The notes under the pieces were generated by a model, which was given only the letters and a program-made list of their open reading frames with translations, ran no database searches and was not told where the DNA came from. Position numbers and translations under genes: made by a program. Below, one piece after another: positions 11,319-23,326 of a stretch of 64,000 nucleotides of DNA. The stretch is from Calonectria ilicicola (taxonomy: Eukaryota; Ascomycota; Sordariomycetes; Hypocreales; Nectriaceae): contig CP085827.1 in assembly GCA_020809705.1 (NCBI GenBank), positions 5,456,001 to 5,520,000 of the forward strand, written 5' to 3'. The stretch's first letter is position 1, and each line of letters starts with the position of its first letter.

Positions 11319-13786
11319 ACCAGCCACGCTCTTGATCGCCCTTCCCGCTCCGGAACCAGGGACCCGGCCCAGACGTCTGTGAGTCGTCAAATGGCACCAC
11401 TTGAGTGGAATCTTCATCTGTGAACTTTGATCCTTTTTATAGATACGAGGGCAGAGGCTCGGCGTCCAGTTTTTCGCGAACCATTCCAGGTTGCGCTCCC
11501 TATTGCATTGTCCCCTTTTATTCTGCACCGCATCTGCTGATTTCTTCACCCATTGCGATCGTGGTTACAATCTGTCGCAGATCGCAGATCGTCCCCCGTC
11601 CATTGTGAGCTGATCCTTGCCAAAAAATCAAGCCGGCAAGGGATGCTCAGCTTGAAGGGGGACTTTCGCTACGGCTTCCCGAGTCCTGTGAAACACCCAA
11701 TCACCGTTGCATTTTCAGTACCCCGCGCGCTACCATACTTCTGATTTCCATGGTTCTCAAGAAACTTGCGTATTGAATGGCACAGGTGGTTTGTCGAGTG
11801 CATCCATAATCATAAATCGCGATACGAATAGGACGATGCCACCCAGTACATCTTTATATTTTATGTAACTAATGCCATTTTAGAAAAAATATTATTCTGT
11901 TGTTATTTGGTTCCACCCGTTCCGCAACTTGACGCTGACGTCGTGGAACATAATTCTGGTTGGTGACAGAATGAATGCATGGCACACCACACCTTTCTCC
12001 TAGCCCGGCTACCAGCAGAATTATCACAAAAATAAATAATATTATAAATAAATAAAGTAAGCCAACGATTGCACTATTTAGTTTTCGGTGCATTTATCTA
12101 TTTATTTCTTCCCCCCATCTCTCCTTCATCTAATCCTGCGATGGCGTCTCTTTCATCACTCCTATGACTTTCTCGGTCTCATTGACACATCACAAACCGA
12201 GGGGTTGTGATGCCTGTGTCTTCGGTACGAATAACTTGGTTTTTTCTTTTGTCAACCTACCACATGACACTATTGTACCTGCACGTATCAGGATACACGT
12301 TACCTGTGTCCCTTCCACCCAGCCTCTCAGTTCTAGACTGGTGCCAATGAACACCTTTGCCCTAGCAACCCCCACGAAAAACGACGATCAATGGAGGTTA
12401 CTTGCTTACAAGGCGGCAAATTCGACACCTCCGTTATCTGTCAGGATGGAGGCCTCGTTTTGGGTTACATGCGGAAGGGTTATTTGGCTAAATCAAGTCA
12501 ACTGCAAATCCTCAACTTTAATGGGCAAAAGGTCGTGCTGGGATCTTGGTACCATCCCAAGTAAGCAGCATTGGTCCGAATCTGTCGATCGTCGGCGATG
12601 TCTCAAAAGGGTTGCATTGGAGCGGGATGCGACTTGTAGTGCGTTCTGGGCTGCTCGAGCCCGACGCGGTCATCCGGGGAAGGTTTCATTTGATGTGGAG
12701 GACGGACGAACCCGGACGTCGGATTGCATCTGGGCTCCAAAGCCAATGCTGCTGAGGGCTATACAGTTTGCACTTAAAATTTCTAGGCAGGTTCCAAGAG
12801 TTCCACTCGGCAACAGTCTCAACGTTTGTACATATGCCGGACGGTTTGGAGCGATGATCATGATACCTTGCAGCTGCGTATTCGGGTGACATTCTGGGGT
12901 AGGCAAGTAGGGTAGCTTCATTCAGCTTGTTTGCTACGCTGGCCTATTGTCTATTCCCGACACGATTGCCTTTGTTTAGATTGGTTTAGTGCTGTGATGA
13001 GAGATAACCTAGACATGCTGTTTGAATCGCACGTGCCCAGAGCTTCCGTCGTCCGAGTGTTTGAGGACCATGGCAGAGGCGAGACTGTTCCCACTTGTAA
13101 CACAAGCTAAAAACCAGGCCCGTCATTGTTGTCTCTCGATCGCCTCCCCGTTCCTCACCTTGCGCACTCGGTAAACCAGGCCGAAATCGCCCGCATCCTC
13201 TCCGCTGTAGGTCACTGGGCCTGCGTTAAACGATTAAACCCGCACCTTTGCAGAAACCACGAACCAGAAGCAGGTTGCTGAGCCGGACTGCCCGTGCGAC
13301 TTGGCTCAAACCACTGTAACCCACGCTGTGGTTCGCTGTGACCCGCTATATGCCCACTGGGGTTCGGCGAGCCCCACGCTTGTTTCCAGAACAGGTCGTC
13401 TCGCTCTTGTGCTCAATCACATGCCGCGAAGGGGAGATCCACTTGGGCTCCGCCATGCGGATGCAACACTGCAAGGCGCTGCGACTCTACACCTTATGTC
13501 ATCCATCCCATCTCGTGGCCACTGGCGGCGACTCACTCTAGACTCTTGCCATTCCGCTTTCATGTCCTCGTGAGGCGTCCTTATAGCCTCCCCAAGATCC
13601 CCTCTTTTCCCTTTGCTCCTCCCCTACCTCCCCTTCCTCCCCTTCCTCCCCTTCCTCCCCCTCACCTCCTATCCCCCCGGTCGCCTCACTTCCCCTGCCA
13701 CCCATCGCTAGGTTTCGGAGAATTTGCCGGCGTCACCTTCTGTATTTCACCCTCCTCGGCCTTTGCCACTCGACATCCATATTCCA

Positions 13787-15698
13787 ATGTCATCCCTCGT
13801 CTCCGACTTTATTATCAACCCCGTCCTACGACAGGCCCGTCGATTCTCCGAGATTTCTCGATCCACCTTTGCCGGCGATGGATATGTGTCTTCCTCCGAT
13901 CACGCAGACGCTGTGAGCGACGACTCAGGCCACATCGATATTACAATCTCCGATCCCACGACTCCAGTCGAAACATCCCTCGCTCGGCCTCTCAGTGCCT
14001 CAACACAGGAAACAAGAATCGAAGAAGTCGACGTCGAGCCGATCCCCGTCATGGATACCTCATCCTCAGCCCCCCGCGACCACATTAGTATTTCATTGAC
14101 CCCACGCAGCCCCCGTAAGATCCCCGAAGATGATGGCATGCACGTTTTGAGGACCAAGATTCACTCTATCAATGCACTGGATATCCCTTCGTCGGAAAAG
14201 GCAAAGCTCATGCACGAAACCCTCTTGGAGGGATACCGTGCATCCAAGACAGCTTCACAGGCCATCAAGACTCCTGAGCATGAAGAACTCATTGAATCTG
14301 CCCTGGCCCAGTCACCAAACTCGCGGCCCTTGAAGTTTTGGCAAAACCAACCTGGCGATGCGCAGAGTGCAGAGAATTTTGTCTTGACCCTCGAAGATGT
14401 TACACCAACATATGTTCCGATTAAGGCACACAAGCATCATGGAAGTGAAAGCATCATCCTGCCCTTCGAGGAGACGTCAGAAACGGAACAGGCACTTGGG
14501 TGTCAGCACTATCAGAGAAATGTCAAACTCCAGTGTTTCACTTGCAAAAAATGGTATACATGCCGTTTTTGCCATGATGCCAACGAAGACCATAATCTCG
14601 TTCGCAGAGAAACCAGAAATATGCTTTGCATGATCTGCGCTACGCCCCAAAAGGCATCCGACACATGCATCGGTTGTGGTGAGATTGCCGCTCACTACTA
14701 CTGTAACATTTGTAAGCTCTGGGAGAATCGCCAAGACAAACCCATCTACCACTGTAATGACTGTGGCATTTGTCGAAGAGGCATGGGCCTCGGCAAGGAC
14801 TTCTTCCACTGCAAGGTGAGAACTGTGTAGCACATTGGAATGTTGATGTGAATGCTAACGGGAATAGACTTGTCGTGCATGCATTTCGACATCGATCGAG
14901 AGTTCGCACAAGTGCATCGAACGATCCACCGATTGCGATTGTCCCATTTGCGGAGAGTACATGTTTACTTCTCCCCGGCCCGTTGTATTCATGGCCTGCG
15001 GTCATAGTATCCATAAGAGGTGCTACGACCAACATATGAAAGTGTCATACAAATGTCCCATCTGCAATAAGAGCTTGACCAACATGGAGAGTCAATTCCG
15101 AAACCTTGATGTGGCCATCCAGACTCAACCCATGCCTCCAGAGTTCCGCGACACGACGGCTGTCATTTTGTGCAACGACTGCTCGGGAAAGAGCACTGTT
15201 CGCTACCACTGGTTAGGCCTGAAGTGCTCGATATGTCGATCATATAATACTGTTGAGCTGAATATTAATGGGGGAGACCGAAGCCAGGCACAACCATCTT
15301 TGACCGAAGAAGGACAGCCGTCAAGTAATGTGCGAGAACAGGGGAGGGAGCAAAACTCCCAATCCTCTGCTGCACCGGGGAACCGATTGATTTCCTCGCT
15401 GGGAAACAGGCGAAGACACTCTTCGCATGGAATTGAAGCCCAGTATCGTGCACCAGACAGGGTGGCGCGGTCAGTATCGCCTCCAAACATGGGTTTTGAT
15501 TCTATTATGGCTCATCTACCCCCAGACGAGGAATCAGACGATGATATCCTAGGAATTTGGAGAAATCGGAACAACAATGATGATTCAAGCAGTGGTGATG
15601 ACTCTGGATCAGAAGACGCCATTGACGACATGTCGGACCCCGAAGAGGATGACGACGAAGATGATGAGAATGAGATTATTCTTTTTGGACATCGGTAA
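13787..15698 (+). CDS. CHY zinc-finger and RING-finger protein, putative E3 ubiquitin ligase
   Basis: A likely E3 ubiquitin ligase of the Pirh2/RCHY1 type. The exons are 13787-14815 and 14868-15698, joined across a 52-nt intron (donor GTGAGA, branch CTAAC, acceptor ATAG), giving 619 residues. A long disordered N-terminus (1-230) rich in Ser, Pro and acidic residues comes first. The CHY zinc finger follows (about 236-300, starting LGCQHYQRN), then a CTCHY finger (about 300-360) with HYYCNICKLW and HCNDCGICR, then an H2-type RING (about 365-412, CPICGEYMF ... CGHSIH ... CPIC). The C-terminus has a further Cys pair region and ends in a strongly acidic tail with Asp/Glu runs (about 570-612). Metazoan Pirh2 is about 260 residues, so the long N- and C-terminal extensions are the fungal form. 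I chose ATG 13787 because the frame upstream lacks another ATG. Confidence 0.9.
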
Positions 15699-16139
15699 TG
15701 CATTCAGGCACAGTGCCTTCATTATGGACGACATATTATGGAAACCAGTTTGAGACATGTTTATTTTGCAAGGAGTTGGGAGGTTAGGATATCGAATTCA
15801 ACAAGGATACCAGTCTAAGGCTACTTTGTACTCTCTGTGGGACACCACGAGTTTTTCAGGCGTCCTGTAAAGAAGGGTTGATGGCGTAGCTCTTTGTTCC
15901 GGGTTAAATTCTTTTGGTTTGTGGGCTGAAACGCGGAGTTTGCATGTGTTGGGTTTGTTCTTGCTGCTCTTTGGATAAATAGGACTGTAGTAAACAGGGC
16001 AGCAAGACTTGCTATCAAAGCATTTGCATGATACATTCAAATTGTCATCCGATAAACTCCTAATTTTCACGAATTGAACCCATTTCCCCAATTTCCATGA
16101 CCTTCATTATAATTCTATCTGTCTTCATGAAGGTTAACT
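15699..16139. other. convergent 3' region
   Basis: Shared 3' flank of the CHY/RING gene and MOZART1. The reading frames here are short and show no domain. Confidence 0.5.
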
Positions 16140-16530
16140 TTACCGCCGTCTTGCGGCAGCTGCAGCGTTCTGCTCCGTCGCCTGAGCCTCCTGTCTCAAC
16201 TCTTTGACGACTTGCTGCGGCGGACAAGCAAAATTCGTTAGCGAAAGAACACCATTTGTTAAAAGAACACAAAATGTGCTTGGTGTGCTCCTTTTTTGAA
16301 GGGGCAAGCTTACCGCCAGGGCCTCTGGGTTGACGCCGCGCTCAATCATGGAGATGCATATGGACAGTGTGCGACGGTCGAGTTGGCAGTTCTAAGCACT
16401 GGTCAGCAGCACACGCACACTTGGAACCCCACGCGGGCAGCACAAAAGAACAACGCACAAGGATGGTGGAGATTTCGTGGAGGATGTCCACGGCCTGCTG
16501 CGCGGCTGCGTGCTTGTCCGTCTCGGGCAT
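16140..16530 (-). CDS. mzt1: MOZART1, gamma-tubulin complex subunit
   Basis: A small subunit that helps recruit and activate gamma-tubulin complexes at microtubule-organising centres. It is easily missed because it has only 74 residues in three tiny exons: 16530-16459, 16391-16314 and 16214-16140. Introns of 67 and 99 nt separate them (the first donor is GTGCGT, the second GTAAGC with CTAAC branch), and phases match exactly. The N-terminal helix carries [11 protein letters not shown]. The central part reads [20 protein letters not shown], followed by ALAQVVKELR, which is the family signature. The Ala/Arg tail is short. Length and motif order match the family. It lies on the same strand as SPC25, about 1 kb further on, and is convergent with the CHY/RING gene. 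Confidence 0.93.
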
Positions 16531-17571
16531 GGCGGGCGTGGTCTCGGCGATGTTTTGTTGAAGGGTTGAAGGTGAGGCGGCGGGCCAGGGATGTGGAGGT
16601 GGGGGGGCTGGCTTCTACTGTCGTGGTGGAGGGTGGGGGAAAAAGAGAGACGCGGTTGGACCACCCACTTCGCGTTTATTGACTGCATACAACCCGACAG
16701 CTGTGCGTTTCACTGGATGCTTTGATTTAAGGGATGGTAAGAGTACGAGACTGAAGCGTGTCATGCCAACAAGAAATTTGACAATTAATTTGGTGAAGAG
16801 AGATATACCATGACAAGCTCGTCCGCTCATTCATAGAGGCTCTCCCTCCCATCTTAGATTGTTACCAACAGAAGTAAAAGTTTTAAAGAAAGACGTTAAT
16901 TTCGTGCTGCCCATGTTGGCCATGTTGGCTATGCTGTCGGTCCCTACCAGTCTCTCCTCGTGGACCTGCCTCTCATCGATCTCTCTCTTCGGACTCGGAT
17001 CTAGCATCTTGGGGATTACACAAAAGCCCAAACTGACGGCGCCACGTTGACTGGCATGGCTCTAGACTCGGATCAATTTCTGAATTGAGTTTTGGGGGGG
17101 ACACATTTCTGGACTAAGCTGCAGTTGGCCCTGGTCGTCATGGAGGAGAGCCCTGCGTACGTTCAGGGCGAGGTGCATATTCGGAACCAACAAGATGTGC
17201 TTATGGTAGCCAAACAATATAACTGTTCTGCCATAAAGCGCTAGCCGAACTAAACGCGCATACAACATCACATCATCTTCAGATCAGAATGAGGAAGGTT
17301 ATCCGGATCAACCATCAGCGTAATCATTTCTTTTCTTGCTATATTCGAGCTACTAGAAATTATAATACAGCATTTCCTCCGCATATCAGCAAATGTGGCT
17401 TACACATTGAATGAGCGGAGTGTTGGCTAATGTTTATCCCGGAATGAACTTTGGGTCTTTTGTGAACAAGTATCATTGGCGTGGCGTTGAAGACTATTGA
17501 AGAACAGAAAATTGGTCAATCATCTAAGAAGTGGTATCAAAGGGTCATTATACGGTTACAGGTCGTCGTTA
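16531..17571. other. gap between MOZART1 and SPC25
   Basis: It contains the MOZART1 promoter and the SPC25 3' flank. Short ORFs on both strands look accidental. Confidence 0.45.
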
Positions 17572-18403
17572 TTAGGACCTCATAGCCTCCACAAACAGCT
17601 CTCGCATCCCTTTTAGTAGCACCACCAACTCTCTTGTCTCGTTCACGCGATCCAAGACCCTCTCCACCTTCTCCCTCTCCAGTTTCGGTCGGCAGTGCTT
17701 GACATCGTAGTCGCGCGAGCTGGTGACTAGCTCGAACCACGCTTCCCGCTCCCAGTCCTTTTCATCAACATGACTGTAAACAAACTTGAGCCGGTCGTCA
17801 TGGCCAGCACCCTCAATCTTGAGACAAAGATTCGTAATCCAAAAGTCTAGTTCGGGTACGTTGAAACGGGCCTGGGCTTCCTGCTGCTGTGCATGTTGCC
17901 GCTGTGCTGCAAGTCGTGCGTCAATCTCGGCCTGGGTCTGGGCGATCTGCTCCTTAAGGCTGTCGCGGGTCGCAATGTGTTGATCGCGCTCAGCCTCGAA
18001 GCTTTTGATGGCGGCCTGCATTTCTCGAGTTTCGGCGTCCTCTTTTTGCACCGTTTGTTGGTGTGTCGAGCTCTTGACTTGGACGATTTCGATGTCTCGC
18101 TTCTTCATGCGTTGATCCTCTGGAATACGTTGGTTAGTGGATTGGCGTAGAATCCCAATGTAGGTGTTTCGTACCTTGCAGCTCAGCGACATTCATGCGG
18201 AACTGGTTGCGTTCGTCCAACACGCGCTTGCGACCTTGTTCAATGAATGCGTCAAACTTGGCGGTGAATTTAGCCATGCGGTCGCGCAAGTCGTCGAAGC
18301 CAAAATTAATGTTGGGCAGCGTATCGGCGACAGAAGGACCGACGGGCGCCATGGTCTGGCGGCTGATGCTCGATGAGAGCGAGGGTTCGAATGAGGTGGC
18401 CAT
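17572..18403 (-). CDS. spc25: kinetochore protein Spc25 (Ndc80 complex)
   Basis: A subunit of the Ndc80 complex, which couples kinetochores to spindle microtubules; Spc25 pairs with Spc24 at the centromere-facing end. The exons are 18403-18175 and 18119-17572, with an intron of 55 nt (donor GTACGA, branch CTAAC, acceptor CCAG), giving 258 residues, the usual size. The N-terminal region (1-75) contains FDDLRDRMAKFTAKFDAF. A charged heptad-rich coiled coil covers about 75-165. The C-terminal RWD-like globular domain (about 165-258) contains PELDFWITNLCLKIEGAG and DEKDWEREAWFEL, the fungal Spc25 signature, and ends in LLKGMRELFVEAM. The start ATG opens the frame. It shares a 476-bp divergent promoter with RRN6. 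Confidence 0.92.
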
Positions 18404-18879
18404 GTTGCTAGTAGCTCTTCAGCCTAGAATTGAGTGAATGCGATCGAGCCGTGTTGCGGATGTTTGTGCGACGTTGGTGGGATGCGACCCTGTCCAGCGC
18501 TAGTTGTGTATGCATTATTTACACATGTGAGCTTCCGTTGCTTGGTCGACTCAAAGACCCACTTTAATAGTGGCTCGCCGTGGCGCAAAAGTCGGGATGC
18601 ACCGCCACGTGGGGCGTTGGAAAGCTTCAAAGTCGTCGCGAGCAAGGTGAGAGAAGTTGGACTTGCTTTGCCCAGAAACCTATGTCCGGTACTTGATGGC
18701 GGCTTTTCCTCTGGATTAACGTATTCGCATTTGATTTCTAATGTTATGATGTCAGTCTAGAGGCAGATCTGCATTCTTCTTCGCTCTGGGACATCCTGCG
18801 CTCTCACCGGGTCAGCTCGCGATGAAGAAAAGAACTACATTCAAACTCTTGTCGCATTGGAAATCATTGCTCGGTCCAA
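18404..18879. promoter_or_regulatory. divergent promoter between SPC25 and RRN6
   Basis: A 476-bp interval between the start codons of two divergently transcribed genes. I found no clear TATA box. Its placement makes it the only candidate promoter for both genes. Confidence 0.5.
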
Positions 18880-21800
18880 ATGACTGAGTCGCGGAGTCTT
18901 ACGGACCAGCTCTACGGTCACGTAGGACGAGTAACATATATCCCGACCACGGATGTACTGTCGCAACCAGGACATCTTCACACCAGCCGTCTCACATCCG
19001 ATGGTAAGTGCCCACCGCATTGCCGCCGTGTATGCAACCATTAATCGACCCCAGTACCACACATCAAGGTGGCAGGCTCTTTAGCCGAGCTCTACCCCCC
19101 CTCGAGAACTCCTATGCCTGAGGGTCCCTCGAGGTTATGGCAAGAACGCCAGAAGCAGAAACGATGGCTTCTTCAAGCTCACCCTGAGGCTTTCATGGGC
19201 ATCTCGGCGCTGGAGGGATGCTTGGAAGAGAGTATGGGCCGCTTTCATGAATTCGAAGGTGAAGTGAGCGGCAGCACACTGCTTGCAACTGGTCAAATGA
19301 CCGATGCGTCCGACCCTAGCCGAGTGGCGAGCGCTTCGATGATGGCCGCAGCGACTGGCGAGTCTGGAGAGCTTTTGCGACTTGCCCGAATTGATGAAAC
19401 AAGGTGGCAGTGGGGAAATAATGAAGGCGTGGCCTTGAATCTTTCTGTCATTGACCCTGAAGACCCCGAAGATGAAGTGATTTGGGCCAGTGATGGTCTC
19501 CCAATTTCACAAATCAAATTTGCGACCAGCCTTAATCGATATGAACCCATTCGCTGGCTCCTGGTTCAGAAGCAGACATCAACCACAATTCTTCAACCCG
19601 TGTACCATAAAGTGCCAGTGGCTCAAAAAGATCCGGTCGAAACATATATCCAACAAGGCCTATCAAGAATTGACCCTAACCCAATCGTGGCGCTATCTCA
19701 CAAAGAAACGGGGGGCAATGCGCATATTGATGTCGCTTTCAACCCGAGCATCAGAGGTCAACCACCTCAATTGGCCATTATGGATGAGTGCGGATACTGG
19801 AGCGTCTGGAATGTTTCAGGAAGCAGCACTTATAGCAAAAACACCACACGACTCTCAATTTACAAATGTGGGCATGTTTTTGAAGGGTTCTTGGGCGAAA
19901 TCCCTCCTGTTCCTGCCTATCCCGCTGAGGTACATGGCATCAAGTTTGTGGGGACTGCGAAGGTGGACGAATTTTGGGACACTCAAGAATCCAAGGAGTC
20001 GTCCAGTTTTGCCAACCGATCAGATCACATTTTGCTTTGGAGCCGCGAAAAACTCGAGGTTGTGAATTTGGAGTCGGGATTGGCGCTCCCCCGGCTGTCG
20101 CTTCTGGTCACTACAAAAGCGAGGCCCGATTGGATTATTGACGTTCAAGTTAGTCCGACTGATCAGAACCATATATTTGTTTTAACGATGCGGCATCTCT
20201 ACTGGGTCAACCTTTTCCCACCAAGCGGCGAAGAGGAGGAAGTATTGCAAAAACCGCTGATTTTGATGGCTTGCCCTCATTTAATAGATGGCGAAGATTT
20301 TAGAATGTCGTCATGCCAGGCTTCAGGAAGACCAGGCCAAAACCAAACAATGGTTTTTACGTTCTCTCCGAAGCATAAACGCCTGCATACAAACTGGTTT
20401 GGGTATTCTCTAAATCGCATACCCCAATGGAACCACCAGGTACTCACGTTGCCATTTGGCACAGATACTGCGAGCTCCTTAAATGAGATTCAGTGTCTCG
20501 ACATTCATCCAGTGAACCTTGTTTCGACAAAGATCGGAAATAAAGGACCAGGTGATAAATATCGTCGTGATGGAGTCCAATTCTACCAGGGCAGTATCCT
20601 GAGGAAAGATCTAAGCGTATGGTATTGTATCTGCGCTTCGGCGTTGGACAAACATATGGATATTATTCTTCCTACAACCCAGCTGGATCGATACAAGTCA
20701 AAGTCAGACTCATCCCGTCGCTGGAAAAAGAAACGAAGACACTTTGTCCGTCATCTCGAAGAGGCTTTTGTTTTTCCTGATGGAATAGATGACCTGAATG
20801 TAAACAGCCTCGTGCGGCGCGACCTCCACACCAAGGCACCTGGAAACTCAGGGCCTTTATTGGCCGAACGTCCAATGCAACTACGGCTTGGCCTTCTAGC
20901 TCAAGCAATCCAAAGAGCCATCATTGCTCCTTCAACTGACTGCCGGCGCGACGTCTCGCCAGCATTAATTTTTGCTATCCAAGAGACTATTCGAGATGGC
21001 GTGGTGGACGGAAAGCTTCCACTTAAGACATGGTAAGTCTCTCTTTGGTCGAGGAGGGCCCCTACTTACTATTTTATAGGAAAGATATTGAAGATTCTGG
21101 CCTACAGGAGCCCAGACTAGATGAAGATGGCGCACAACATGACATTTTGGATTTATTTCTTCAAAATGATGGCGATACAATTGTGACACATTTAGGAAGA
21201 TGGCCCACAAACCCAGCCCTTGGCTCAGTCCTGCACCTATCACAACTTTACCGTTCTTTTGCCAGCGTATGGCTAGATCCATTAGAAGGGAAAGTGTCTG
21301 AGGAAGACGAAGCGGTTCGGCGCAGCTGGGTAGAAGAAATAGCCAGAGAAGTCTTGGTGACTACGTCTGGAGTCATGGTTCAGGATATCAAGCTGCTAGG
21401 AGCTGGTGACCAAGACGCTTCAGCCAGCCAGCCGATTCCCTCAAGTTCGATCCCTATTAAATCGTCCCAATCATCTGGAGTTGGGATTCCATCATCACCC
21501 ATCAGTACCACCTCAGCTGGCGCCTCGGATTTGGCAATCCAGCGACTTCAGCTCTTAGCACCCACTCTACGCAGCGATAAGATGGCTTCTGCAAAACAGT
21601 CGAGTATACTTGCATATTGGCCCAAGGAGCGTGGCGTTAGTACAGAAAGATACGTATCCAGTGTTGCTATCGCAAGCGACAGGCAGTTTGACGACGCGAG
21701 ACAGCGACTTCGAAGGATCGAAAACAAACGCAAGGCTCATGCCGAAAAGTACAAGCTTCCAGCATTTATGAGGCAGAGCACGTCGCAGAGTGAGCGGCGG

Positions 21801-22010
21801 AGGACGGAGGCTGTAGAACTGCCGCCGCATCCAACACCGACCCCAGCGCCTAGACCTATGCAAGTCATGTCGAGCCAGCAACGGGTTCCTGCGTCATCGC
21901 AAAGCCAAGGCCTGCCAGCGCTGCCGACGACGATGAGCCAGCCGGTCTCTGGCATGTTTGGAGATCGAAAGAAGGCCAAGAAACAAAAGCGGAAGAGCGG
22001 ATTCAGGTAA
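18880..22010 (+). CDS. rrn6: RNA polymerase I core-factor subunit Rrn6
   Basis: A fungal Rrn6-like subunit of the core factor that recruits RNA polymerase I to rDNA promoters in the nucleolus. Exons 18880-19003, 19055-21032 and 21080-22010 join in phase (donors GTAAGT at 19004 and 21033; acceptors CCCCAG and TATAG) to give 1010 residues. I chose ATG 18880 because exon 1 supplies DQLYGHVGRVTY, which resembles the start of family members, whereas the long frame at 19069 opens only with GTG. The N-terminal two thirds resembles a beta-propeller, with segments such as ALIMDECGYWSVWNVSG-like strands. The C-terminal third is helical, then disordered with Ser/Pro/Gln stretches, and ends in a Lys-rich KKAKKQKRKSGF-type tail common in fungal Rrn6. 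It is divergent from SPC25. Confidence 0.85.
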
Positions 22011-22512
22011 AGGCGCTGGATACGAGAGGATGCACATTTTGGTTTCATATACTACTACTAGATAGAGCACGGCGTTGCCGATTGGGAGTTGGAGTGACTT
22101 TTGAGTGGTCCTTTCGGAGTAGAAGTATTTATTTAATTATAATGCAAGATACCCCATCTTTCTTAATGCTGTTTCGAAACATTTTCCTTCGCCCGTGTGA
22201 ATGTACTTTTTTTCCTCTTTCCTTTTTTCGCCCTCCTTTTGTTCATTGTCGTTTTTTTTTTTTTTTTTTTCAGCGCCCCTGCCAAGTTGCCCCGCGATCT
22301 CTGGCCGCATTGCGTGCAGGCTTGGCGCAGAGTGAGAGAGGTAGTGGGGTCATCCCCGCCAACGTCACTGCTCGCAAACATTGTCTCTCATTCCCTCGCC
22401 AAGCCAACACTGCATTTCATCTCTTGCTCTTACCTCTGCCGCTCTCCCTATTTAGAAGTTCGCATTTTATAAAATACAACACCTAGCAACGGCCTCTTTA
22501 GCTCTAGAAGCC
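22011..22512. other. RRN6 - PITH gene spacer
   Basis: About 500 bp with a long T run (about 22252-22270) and pyrimidine-rich sequence, probably the promoter and leader of the PITH gene. I see no gene in it. Confidence 0.45.
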
Positions 22513-23326
22513 ATGTCTCACTGCCACGACGAACATGCGAGCCACGGCGGCCATGGCCATGACCACCACGAGCATGACCACTCGGACGACATCACGCCCG
22601 CGGTCCAGTTCTCCCTCTACAGCCAGGTCAACTTTGATCACATTGTTACACTGAACGAAGCCGAGCGCGACCTGGGCAAGATTGTGGTGAAGAAGACTTG
22701 GCAGGAGAGGCTGAATGTCGAGCCCGAGTTGGCCAGCGACGTAGACGAACAGCTTCTCATGACCGTGCCGTAGGTTTTTTCCCCATGCAGTCCGATATGA
22801 ACTATTTTACCCAGAATATCTCTATATTCTGGGTGGTCCGCCGTCGCCACTAATGAACTAGCAAGTCGCTGACATTTGGATCTCTTGTTTTTTCGTCTGC
22901 AGGTTCACAGCACAAATCAAGCTCCACTCAATCCTCATTCGCACATCTCCTTCAGCCAGCGCCCCCAAGACGCTGCACCTTTTCATCAACCGCGACAACC
23001 TCGACTTCGAGACCGCCGAGGAGCTGAACCCCGTGCAGACGTTGGAGCTCTCGCAGACGAGCGACCTCCAGGAGATCCCCGTGCGCCGCGCCCTGTTTGG
23101 CAAGGTGCAGCAGCTGGTGCTCTTCTTCCCAGACAACTTTGGCGACGGCGATGAGGATGTCACCCGCATCTCGTACCTGGGCTTCAAGGGCGAGTGGACG
23201 CAATTGGGCCGCGCCCCCGCAAACATTACGTATGAGTCGGCGGCCCAGCCCGGCGATCACAAGATCAAGGGCACCAACATCAACCAGATGGGTAGCGGCA
23301 TTGGAGGGCGTGGTCCGGGGATTTAA
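22513..23326 (+). CDS. PITH domain protein (PITHD1/TXNL1 C-terminal type)
   Basis: A PITH-domain protein, a proteasome-interacting thioredoxin-like C-terminal fold without its own thioredoxin domain. Exons 22513-22769 and 22903-23326 join across a 133-nt intron (donor GTAGGT, acceptor TCTGCAG) to give 226 residues. The N-terminus (about 1-26) is very rich in His and Asp and could bind metal. The PITH domain fills about 28-205, with LYSQVNFDHIVTLNE near its start, VPFTAQIKLHSILI across the splice junction and ISYLGFKGEWTQLGRAP near its end. The tail is Gly-rich. Length matches PITHD1-like proteins (about 210). Confidence 0.92.

Larger units (their letters stand above)
10223..13786. other. 3.6-kb divergent intergenic region
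   Basis: It lies between the start of PMT2 (minus) and the CHY/RING gene (plus). It contains an AT-rich inverted repeat (10818-10905), a poly-T run and 9-bp minisatellite (about 11238-11318), more AAATAAATAA tracts (12029-12060) and, at 13600-13680, a CT-rich leader. An ORF at 12164-12889 is open for 241 codons, but its Cys/Trp/Arg-rich translation resembles no protein, so I treat it as chance. I see no tRNA. Confidence 0.5.

Noticed and set aside
11157..11549. minus-strand ORF with a Leu-Cys-Gly repeat
   Set aside because: The repeat is produced by the 9-bp minisatellite; there is no other protein-like feature.
12164..12889. 241-codon plus-strand ORF in the PMT2 - CHY/RING gap
   Set aside because: The translation is rich in Cys, Trp and Arg without any domain or helix pattern, and the region has no supporting splice or promoter features.
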